From positions 1-5,554 of the forward strand of contig CAIMNF010000525.1 of the NCBI GenBank assembly GCA_903842755.1: DNA of 5,554 nucleotides, given 5' to 3'. Position numbers and translations under genes: made by a program. Of the stretch, positions 1-5,189 are shown one piece after another (position 1 is the stretch's first letter; each line of letters opens with the position of its first letter). Origin of the DNA: Oligoflexia bacterium (GTDB lineage Bacteria; Bdellovibrionota; UBA1018; CAIMNF01). The notes beneath the pieces were generated by a model. The model was given only the letters and a program-made list of their open reading frames with translations, did not search any database and was not told the DNA's origin.

Positions 1-373
1 ATAAATAATAATTATAAAGCGACGCACTTTGGGGCGAAATCAAGCGAAGCCAGCTCTCGATAAAATCTTGGGCCGATACCGCGCGGCCATCTGACCACTT
101 TGCATGTGGGGAAATCTTAAATGTATATTCGGTATTGAGTTCGTTGTGAGTCACCGATTCGGCAACGTCCGGCTCAAATTTTTTTGTTTTTTGATTGTAT
201 GAAAACAACCCCTCTGCAAGGTTTACCAGAATCGGACTTTCAAAGTAGCCCACTTGTCCATTCCAGTCTAAAGTCGCCGGCGCATTTGCCAAAACTACTT
301 TTAAAGTATTGGCTTTTGCGCCAGCGAAACTAAATACAACAACTGCGATCCATGATAGTGCTTTTGCAATCAA
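1..373 (-). CDS. Family 5 extracellular solute-binding protein (OppA/DppA-like), N-terminal part, cut by window edge
   Basis: This is the periplasmic binding component of an ABC importer, probably for peptides; the substrate cannot be told from this part. I translated the minus strand from a TTG at 371-373, which gives 124 codons open to the left edge. Residues 1-21 form a Sec signal peptide (MIAKAL, then a hydrophobic run, cleavage after AKA). The mature start, NTLKVVLANAPATLDW, is the usual first strand of family 5 binding proteins. It is followed by the family blocks ILVNLAEGLFSY, FEPDVAESV, the TEYTFKISPHAKWSDG segment and the AQDFIESWLRLISPQSAS segment, which together match the OppA N-terminal domain. 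The frame has no ATG here; an AGGA lies 8 bases upstream of the TTG. No lipobox Cys is present, so the protein is likely free in the periplasm. It lies 31 bases downstream of the outer-membrane protein gene with no terminator between, so co-transcription is plausible. Most of the protein (usually 500-600 residues) lies outside the window. Confidence 0.9.
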   Translation of the reverse strand, partial: MIAKALSWIAVVVFSFAGAKANTLKVVLANAPATLDWNGQVGYFESPILVNLAEGLFSYNQKTKKFEPDVAESVTHNELNTEYTFKISPHAKWSDGRAVSAQDFIESWLRLISPQSASLYNYYL

Positions 374-381
374 CGTATTTA

Positions 382-385
382 TCCT
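382..385 (-). promoter_or_regulatory. Ribosome binding site supporting a TTG start for the solute-binding protein
   Basis: AGGA on the minus strand lies 8 bases before the TTG at 371-373. The only nearby ATG (390-392) is in another frame and reaches a stop after 20 codons. The signal peptide begins right at this TTG, so the site decides the start. Confidence 0.55.
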
Positions 386-404
386 GATCCATGATTGAGG
401 GACC

Positions 405-1103
405 TTAAAAGAACCAACCTAAATAAAAGCCCGGAAGTCCAATGGCGGTGTGATCAATGGATGTCAGTTGATATTCAAACCCCAGATTAAAACCGCCGTG
501 CGTTTGCCAGTCAAAACCAAAACCATAAAAAGGCGAACTTCCTGCCCCCGTCAAACCACCAACACCAGTACCTACACCGGTGATGGTTGCGGACACGTGC
601 GTATACCCTAACGAAAGAAATGGAGCAAACGTCCAAGGTGCCAAAAATCCTTTTACATTAGCATCAATTGTCGTAAAAGTTGCTTTGTAATTGGACAAAG
701 CATCCGTAGCTGAAAACGAACCATACCCCACGGTTACCCGCACCCATTGAATAATGTTATAACTTAAGTTAATGCCCCAAAGACTTGGGAACGGCTCCGT
801 TAAAAGCGCTAATTCCACACCAAAGGGATGCTCCTCGCGCGAAGGCTCTAGGTGAACCCGCTTTGCCTTCGGAGACTTTTTTACAACAATCACTTCGTCA
901 TCCCCGGTTTTTGAATTTGTTTTTTCTTGAACTGTTGCTGTTGGAGATTCAACTGCATCTGAATTCGGACTCGCCTCTGCGGTAGGCGACGCAGGTAATT
1001 CTTGCGCAGGATCAGCGGCCAAAGCTCCATTTGTTTTTCCGAAAATTAAAACGATGAACAACAAAACCAGCTTAATGCAAATCCCAAGGGAACGAAGTGA
1101 CAT
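405..1103 (-). CDS. Outer-membrane beta-barrel protein with a Pro/Ser/Thr-rich periplasmic linker
   Basis: This is a 232-residue exported protein, most likely an eight-stranded outer-membrane barrel of the OmpA/OmpX-like fold. Residues 1-30 are a Sec signal peptide (KLVLLFIVLIF core, cleavage near ALAA|D). Residues about 31-92 are low-complexity, rich in Pro, Ser, Thr, Ala and Glu, ending in a basic stretch (KKSPKAKR). From about residue 93 amphipathic strands alternate, and I count eight: about 93-104, 108-120, 121-134, 142-154, 159-176, 190-201, 205-216 and 223-232. A Gly-rich loop sits at about 175-190 (GVGTGVGGLTGAG). The chain ends in Phe (LGWFF), the usual recognition signal of the BAM assembly machine. 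The start is well supported: AAAGGAGAG lies 7 bases before the ATG. A promoter candidate lies 55-84 bases upstream. The gene precedes the solute-binding protein by 31 bases. Its exact function (structural, adhesion, small pore) is unknown. Confidence 0.8.
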   Translation of the reverse strand: MSLRSLGICIKLVLLFIVLIFGKTNGALAADPAQELPASPTAEASPNSDAVESPTATVQEKTNSKTGDDEVIVVKKSPKAKRVHLEPSREEHPFGVELALLTEPFPSLWGINLSYNIIQWVRVTVGYGSFSATDALSNYKATFTTIDANVKGFLAPWTFAPFLSLGYTHVSATITGVGTGVGGLTGAGSSPFYGFGFDWQTHGGFNLGFEYQLTSIDHTAIGLPGFYLGWFF

Positions 1104-1157
1104 GACAACTCTCCTTTGCAGACGGGTTGAATTTCTTTGTTTAAACCTAATCCTTTC

Positions 1158-1187
1158 ATTTTATTGGTAACTTATAGGGAACTTCAA
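1158..1187 (-). promoter_or_regulatory. Candidate sigma-70-type promoter of the outer-membrane protein gene
   Basis: On the minus strand TTGAAG (1182-1187, 4 of 6 to the -35 consensus) is followed after 18 bases by TAAAAT (1158-1163, 5 of 6 to the -10 consensus). This predicts a leader of roughly 50 bases ahead of the strong ribosome binding site. It was found by eye only. The rest of the 260-bp gap (1104-1363) holds the two stem-loops listed separately, and I see no gene in it. Confidence 0.35.
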
Positions 1188-1298
1188 TCGATATTATTAT
1201 GACTAAAGCGACATAAAGATATCGAAGCCGAGAGTAGGAATTTTAAAAACGATCGGTTCTAATCTGAACTCAGGTAAAGAACGGTCCGCTGGAATGAT

Positions 1299-1317
1299 TT
1301 TCTCTTGAATAGAGAAA
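1299..1317. repeat. Small AT-rich stem-loop in the intergenic region
   Basis: TTTCTCT (1299-1305) and AGAGAAA (1311-1317) are a perfect 7-bp inverted repeat around a 5-base loop. No T-run follows it on the minus strand, so it is not a classical terminator by itself. It lies just downstream, in the transcript sense, of the terminator-like hairpin at 1335-1351. Confidence 0.4.
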
Positions 1318-1330
1318 TTCACTAATCTTA

Positions 1331-1357
1331 GAAAACAGAGTTTTTCTCTGTGTTTTT
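1331..1357 (-). terminator. Stem-loop, probable terminator of the 505-residue protein gene
   Basis: ACAGAG (1335-1340) and CTCTGT (1346-1351) form a 6-bp stem with a 5-base loop, starting 12 bases past the TAA of the minus-strand gene that ends at 1364. Read on the minus strand, the stem is preceded by an A-run and followed by TTTTC, a short and weak U-tract. On the plus strand the tract (GTTTTT) is better, so the element is formally bidirectional, but no plus-strand gene ends here. Confidence 0.4.
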
Positions 1358-1363
1358 AGGGCG

Positions 1364-2881
1364 TTAATCGAAAGCATCAAATACAGATTGCGGAGAAAAA
1401 ATGGAGTCCCACCTTAAAAAGGCATGAATTCCGTAGCTTTCGAAGAAGCGTTTTCGGGACTCGTCTTCCGTTAAGGGTGCAAGGGGTTCAGCATTTAAGG
1501 CCAACTGATATATTCCAAGATCAATGGAGATCACACGGGACGATTGTGATTTTTTAAGATAGCTTTGCGCGAGCCTCATTCCATAAGTGGCGCCCGCCCC
1601 TGAAAAAGCCAGATCCAAGCGGGCCTTATTATTGGCATCAGAAAAAGCGCTGCGAGTAAATACCTCTACAGGATTATTTCCCATGGTCTGATTCAACATT
1701 TGATAGCCGATCTCCGCCAGATAAACAGCCTCTCGCGCTGCAAACGGATCATTCAGTTCGATTCCATATTTTCGGGTTAAAAAAGCGGCCATCCAAAAAC
1801 GATAAGGCTCACCATAGCTACAAGCCGTTTTAACTTCCGATGGAAAGCTATACGGTTTCTTAAATGAATCGGTCGCAATTTGGTCTAAGTAAGCAATGGC
1901 GGAACTCATGATATCCAGAGCAACAAGGGTGTGTTCGTTTGAGTGCCGGGAATATTGGCTGAGCATAAACATATTGGGGCCTCTAGTGGAATAGGTGGCA
2001 ATTAAGTTCCAAGTAAGCGCTTCTGCATCCTGCTCGGAAAATCCATTTCTGATTAGCGTGCTCTGGATATCCGTAAAAAGATCGCCATCCGCATTTCGGT
2101 TTTTTACACGATCCATCCATTTTAGAGCGAGCTCTGATATACTGATTCTGAATTTTGGCATTTCGTTATCGAGCACAGCTTCGATTGCGGGAAGTGCCAT
2201 ATTGGAGAGCTTAGGCATCATTTCAGATTGAATTTTCTTAAGGACTTCCACACAGCCCTTCGTGTGCCAACCCCAATATTTTAGGTCGGCTTTTGCACAT
2301 AAAGTCCCCATGACCCATTCGTTCGGCATGCCTCCGAAAGGAATGTCCAAATTTTTTTCTTCTCCATTTCCAGCCTGATAAACTTCCGAGTGAAGATGCA
2401 GATCAAGTTCTTTGGCAGACTCTCCTTGGTCAAAGAATCTGGTTTTGTTTAAATTTTTAAAATAGCTTCTCATGTCCGCTTCACCAAAAAAAAGTCCAGA
2501 GCTCCCCATCGGGTTGGTCAATTTATACTGATAAGATAAGAGTTTCGCTTGAGCGTTCGGATAAATGGAAAGGGGATATGCACCCGTTAAATTGGCGTTG
2601 ATGCTGTTTTCGCGCTTCAACGCTTGGTCTAGTGACTGCAGATTGGAGAAGACCCGTCCGGAATCGTCAAATATCTGCGAAAACAGATCTGCCTTTTCAC
2701 TTTGTTCACAGAATCCCCTGACATTCTTCAGGATTAATTTAAGTGCTCCTTTTTTTTCACTGTCATCAAGGGCCGAAAGCGAATGATCCGTGTCAAATCC
2801 GTCAGCGGCAGATGCATACGTTACCCACACGAGCGCCTGTACCAATAGTAGCGCAGGACCTACCCACTTTAGGAATTGCAT
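1364..2881 (-). CDS. Exported protein of unknown function, 505 residues
   Basis: I do not recognise this family. Residues 1-25 are a clear Sec signal peptide (hydrophobic core about 7-22, cleavage after ASA), so the protein enters the periplasm or goes beyond; no lipobox Cys follows. The mature part (about 480 residues) looks soluble and mostly alpha-helical. It has four cysteines, C58, C195, C210 and C354, enough for two disulfides. Visible landmarks are the Trp-rich segment LKYWGWHTKGC at about 200-210, an acidic NADGDLF stretch near 263-269 and the motif PYRFWMAAFLTRKYG at about 359-373. No catalytic signature of a hydrolase, peptidase or transferase stands out. The start is supported by AAAGGA 7 bases before the ATG and by the signal peptide. 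The gene follows bfr by 80 bases on the same strand; a weak promoter candidate lies between, so read-through and independent transcription are both possible. Confidence 0.85.
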   Translation of the reverse strand: MQFLKWVGPALLLVQALVWVTYASAADGFDTDHSLSALDDSEKKGALKLILKNVRGFCEQSEKADLFSQIFDDSGRVFSNLQSLDQALKRENSINANLTGAYPLSIYPNAQAKLLSYQYKLTNPMGSSGLFFGEADMRSYFKNLNKTRFFDQGESAKELDLHLHSEVYQAGNGEEKNLDIPFGGMPNEWVMGTLCAKADLKYWGWHTKGCVEVLKKIQSEMMPKLSNMALPAIEAVLDNEMPKFRISISELALKWMDRVKNRNADGDLFTDIQSTLIRNGFSEQDAEALTWNLIATYSTRGPNMFMLSQYSRHSNEHTLVALDIMSSAIAYLDQIATDSFKKPYSFPSEVKTACSYGEPYRFWMAAFLTRKYGIELNDPFAAREAVYLAEIGYQMLNQTMGNNPVEVFTRSAFSDANNKARLDLAFSGAGATYGMRLAQSYLKKSQSSRVISIDLGIYQLALNAEPLAPLTEDESRKRFFESYGIHAFLRWDSIFSPQSVFDAFD

Positions 2882-2899
2882 TTTAGAGTCCTTTTACGA

Positions 2900-2928
2900 A
2901 TTCGATTACCAATGGGGCAGAATGCCAA
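2900..2928 (-). promoter_or_regulatory. Weak candidate promoter of the 505-residue protein gene
   Basis: On the minus strand TTGGCA (2923-2928, 5 of 6) is followed after 17 bases by TCGAAT (2900-2905, 4 of 6). It would give a very short leader of about a dozen bases, which makes it less convincing. The 80-bp gap to bfr shows no terminator. Confidence 0.22.
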
Positions 2929-2961
2929 ACGCAATGTCACAACCTTAGGATAGGAATAACG

Positions 2962-3426
2962 TTAGAGCTGCTGCGCTAAGTAAGCGACCTTACCTAAATC
3001 TTTCACCAAACTGATTTGAGTTTCTAGCCAATCGGTATGTTCTTCTTCGGAAACCAAAATGTGTTCGAGCATTTCACGTGTGCCATGATCTCTGATTTGA
3101 CTTGCAAGTTCGATCGCATCTTTTAGCCGCGGAATGGCAACCATTTCTAACTTTAAGTCTTCGCTTAATTGCTCTTCTACCGTTTCGCCAATACTTACGG
3201 GTCCTAACTTTTGAAGATTGGGTGTGCCTTCTAAAAACAGAATCCGATCAATCAGCAGTTGAGCATGTTTCATCTCATCGATCGATTCCTTATAAATTTT
3301 ATCGGCAAGCTTGTGATAGCCCCAATTCGCGCACATTCGTGCATGTAAAAAATATTGATTAATCGCAGAGAGCTCTCCACACAAAATTTCATTCAACGCT
3401 TGAATGATTTTAGCATCACCTTTCAT
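2962..3426 (-). CDS. bfr: Bacterioferritin (heme-containing iron-storage ferritin)
   Basis: Bfr assembles as a hollow cytoplasmic 24-mer that oxidises Fe(II) at a di-iron centre and stores it as a ferric mineral; heme between subunit pairs accepts the electrons used for iron release. The 154 residues (158 in E. coli) align from MKGDAKIIQALNEILCGEL to the end without gaps through the core. All six ferroxidase ligands are present at standard positions: E18, E51, H54, E94, E127 and H130. The axial heme ligand M52 is present, as are Y25 and W35 near the centre. The inner-surface iron site of E. coli (H46, D50) is changed to K46 with D50 kept. Position 68, Leu in characterised partners of Bfd, is Thr here, while E81 and E85 are kept. 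AAGG lies 10 bases before the ATG. The gene is divergent from bfd across 110 bases, supporting a common control. The family call is certain; the effect of the substitutions is inference. Confidence 0.97.
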   Translation of the reverse strand: MKGDAKIIQALNEILCGELSAINQYFLHARMCANWGYHKLADKIYKESIDEMKHAQLLIDRILFLEGTPNLQKLGPVSIGETVEEQLSEDLKLEMVAIPRLKDAIELASQIRDHGTREMLEHILVSEEEHTDWLETQISLVKDLGKVAYLAQQL

Positions 3427-3536
3427 ATAAGTTGTACCTTTCAGGTCGAGTTTACAATGGTTCGCAGAATTTGACGAACTCTTTCATCGATGAGACGCTA
3501 TTCGGGCAACAATGAAATCCGTTGCAGGAGGGCTCT
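3427..3536. promoter_or_regulatory. Divergent bfr/bfd control region with two dyad elements
   Basis: This 110-bp gap must hold the promoters for bfr (leftward) and bfd (rightward). Two inverted elements are visible: GTTCG (3460-3464) facing CGAAC (3475-3479) across 10 bases, and the perfect 10-bp palindrome TCATCGATGA (3484-3493). Promoter-like matches are TACAAT (3453-3458, 5 of 6) as a rightward -10 without a good -35, and, leftward, TCGTCA with TAAACT at 17-base spacing overlapping the first dyad. No sequence resembling the 19-bp Fur consensus is present. Gene placement is firm; the operator and promoter calls are weak. Confidence 0.5.
3526..3532 (+). promoter_or_regulatory. Strong Shine-Dalgarno that fixes the bfd start
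   Basis: AGGAGGG, with its GGAGG core at 3527-3531, lies 5 bases before the TTG at 3537. The reading frame is open further up to another TTG at 3522, but starting there would put this site inside the coding sequence, so the shorter form is preferred. Confidence 0.75.
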
Positions 3537-3746
3537 TTGATCGTTTGTATCTGCCATGCCATTTCGGATAGAAAAATTTCTGAGCTAAAGCGCCAAGGCG
3601 TTCAAACCGTCGAAGAGCTACGGTCCGTCTGCCACGCTGGCTCGGATTGCGGAAGCTGCCTAAATAAATTGGAAGAGATTCTGACGGGTTCCATTGGCCA
3701 AAATCACTCCTCCCCGTCGAACACACTAGCCCTCACCAAATCCTGA
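3537..3746 (+). CDS. bfd: Bacterioferritin-associated ferredoxin, [2Fe-2S] BFD family
   Basis: Bfd docks on bacterioferritin and relays electrons from a ferredoxin reductase to the Bfr heme, releasing stored iron as Fe(II). The chosen TTG start gives 69 residues (64 in E. coli, 73 in Pseudomonas) and begins MIVCICHAISDRKI, the same register as known Bfd proteins. The cluster cysteines then fall at C4, C6, C38 and C41, exactly the C-x-C then C-x2-C arrangement of the family. C32 is an additional Cys. The residues at positions 2 and 5, Tyr and Leu in the Pseudomonas protein where they contact Bfr, are both Ile here. The last 18 residues are a polar Ser/Asn/Thr tail with no visible domain. The divergent neighbour is bfr, its expected partner. 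The EEP hydrolase gene follows after 37 bases without a terminator, so read-through is possible. Confidence 0.95.
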   Translation: MIVCICHAISDRKISELKRQGVQTVEELRSVCHAGSDCGSCLNKLEEILTGSIGQNHSSPSNTLALTKS

Positions 3747-3783
3747 CGGTTCATTTTACTCAAAATCGATACGCTCAGCCTAA

Positions 3784-5130
3784 ATGAAAAAATCAATCTT
3801 TTTAGTTTTTCACTCTATCTGTTTACTCTTATTTCTTGTTTCAGTCACGATGCCCCATTTAAGCCAGGCGTCCCCACTCAAGGTTTTAACATTAAATTTT
3901 AACGCAGAAATCGTCGTCGAAGATCAATCCCACTTTATTCGGGACCACCGCTTCCAAGCCCTCGTTGATTGGATTCAACAAAATGACCCGGACCTCGTTT
4001 TTATCGTTGAGGGCTGGAACTTTCATCAGGCGGCGTCGGTCATTCCCGAACTTGCAAAAGCCGTAGGCTATGACGTTCACTATCGGCTAAGCATGGGCAT
4101 TCCAGGCTTAGTGATGGATAGCGACGGAATACTCGTAAAGAAAAAATTTAACTTACGCGACCCAAGCGCGGACCTGCTTCCCCACAGCACCTGGTCGCTT
4201 GGCGACGGAATTCATTGGTTGTTCACTCCGGGCACCGTAAGCCGCGCGGTGGGCGGACTCCTTACCTTAGAGGACGGATCACCTCTTTTTGCGTACTCCG
4301 CGCACTTAGTTGCCTCAAGCCAACCCCAGCGCGATGATCAAATTCTTGCCTTAGACGAAATCGTAAAAACGCACGCTTTAAAACAAGGTATGGATCCTAA
4401 AAAAGTAAACGTCTTGCTTGCGGGAGACTTTAATTCGGAACCAAACGCGCTTGGGATTCAAAAGCTCGTTCAAGAGCGAGGATATGTCGATGTATTCAAG
4501 GTCATGCACCCTGAAATCGAAACTTGCACCTATTGTGCAGACCCAAATTCACCCAACTTTGATCCCATGACCAATGCTCCTGGCCAATTCCCTCCACAAA
4601 ATACCCCGGACCATAATCAGCGCATCGATTATATTTTTGCGAAGGGTGGCGATCTTAAGGGGAGCAGAGACGTAACCACTCTTGTACCGCTTGCAGCAAC
4701 GCTGACGTTTACCTCCACCATCAATCAAGTCTGGATGAGCGATCACTTTGGCATCGCAGCTACGCTTTCGTTTAACGCTGAGCCGCCCCCCCGTCCATGG
4801 CCAAACGCTCTTAACGATCGAGTCACTTCGCCCCAAGCCCCCCTATTCATCAAGATTAACGATCCATTATTTTCGTGCGATGGACTGGAGTGTACGCGAG
4901 AGCTTCCTCCACTTCAGGGTACGGCAGAAAAGGGGCTAGTCGTTTTTAATCAAAGCCATCAAATCCTTAAAATCACGCTTAACGGGCCTAGTACAATATT
5001 GCCTAAGAAACACGCGCTTCTTCTTCCTGGAAAAATTGCGTCATTTTATTTTGGCGAAAACCAAAAGGTGGACCTGAAAATAAAAGCCATTCAAATTCAA
5101 AAGTCACTGCATCGTTTTATCTTGCTCTGA
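3784..5130 (+). CDS. Secreted endonuclease/exonuclease/phosphatase (EEP) family hydrolase, sphingomyelinase-like, with C-terminal extension
   Basis: EEP proteins share the DNase I fold and cut phosphoester bonds in nucleic acids, lipids or small molecules using Mg2+. Residues 1-29 are a Sec signal peptide (core FLVFHSICLLLFLVSV, cleavage near SQA|S), so the enzyme acts outside the cytoplasm. The core spans about 32-330 with the family motifs in order: LTLNFN (N38), IVEGW (metal ligand E76), SAHL (H174), GDFNSEP (D215, N217), RIDYIF (D282) and SDHFG (D320, H321). All catalytic positions are intact. A C-x2-C (C248, C251) sits in the insertion before RIDYIF. A region of about 115 residues after the core (332-448), containing a C-x4-C (C365, C370), is not part of the standard fold and looks like a small beta-rich domain. 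A TAA directly precedes the ATG in frame, so no longer start exists; no Shine-Dalgarno is evident. The substrate is unknown; secretion and motif layout suggest a phospholipid or extracellular DNA. Confidence 0.9.
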   Translation: MKKSIFLVFHSICLLLFLVSVTMPHLSQASPLKVLTLNFNAEIVVEDQSHFIRDHRFQALVDWIQQNDPDLVFIVEGWNFHQAASVIPELAKAVGYDVHYRLSMGIPGLVMDSDGILVKKKFNLRDPSADLLPHSTWSLGDGIHWLFTPGTVSRAVGGLLTLEDGSPLFAYSAHLVASSQPQRDDQILALDEIVKTHALKQGMDPKKVNVLLAGDFNSEPNALGIQKLVQERGYVDVFKVMHPEIETCTYCADPNSPNFDPMTNAPGQFPPQNTPDHNQRIDYIFAKGGDLKGSRDVTTLVPLAATLTFTSTINQVWMSDHFGIAATLSFNAEPPPRPWPNALNDRVTSPQAPLFIKINDPLFSCDGLECTRELPPLQGTAEKGLVVFNQSHQILKITLNGPSTILPKKHALLLPGKIASFYFGENQKVDLKIKAIQIQKSLHRFILL

Positions 5131-5189
5131 GTTCCATTCAGTCATACTCTTTTTCAAAAATAGACCGTCCCTGATTCGAGGAAAATTCT

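Noticed and set aside
330..392. Short minus-strand ORF beginning with ATG at 392, overlapping the start of the solute-binding protein
   Set aside because: It stops after 20 codons and is out of frame with the binding-protein signal peptide; the TTG at 373 with AGGA upstream explains the region better.
785..985. Plus-strand open frame of 66 codons opposite the barrel protein
   Set aside because: It lies wholly inside a well-supported minus-strand gene, its product has no recognisable feature, and it has no independent promoter or ribosome site.
3484..3493. Palindrome TCATCGATGA as a Fur box
   Set aside because: It does not match the GATAATGATAATCATTATC-type consensus; kept only as an unassigned dyad.
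3484..3726. Minus-strand open frame of 80 codons over bfd
   Set aside because: It is antisense to a gene with exact Bfd family cysteines; its product is Arg/Ser-rich, typical of a shadow frame.
4549..4836. Minus-strand open frame of 95 codons inside the EEP hydrolase
   Set aside because: The opposite strand carries the RIDYIF and SDHFG catalytic motifs; this frame has no family resemblance.
5131..5189. Separate promoter or terminator between the EEP hydrolase and the TolC-family gene
   Set aside because: No stem-loop with a T-run and no convincing pair of -35 and -10 elements could be found in the 59 bases.
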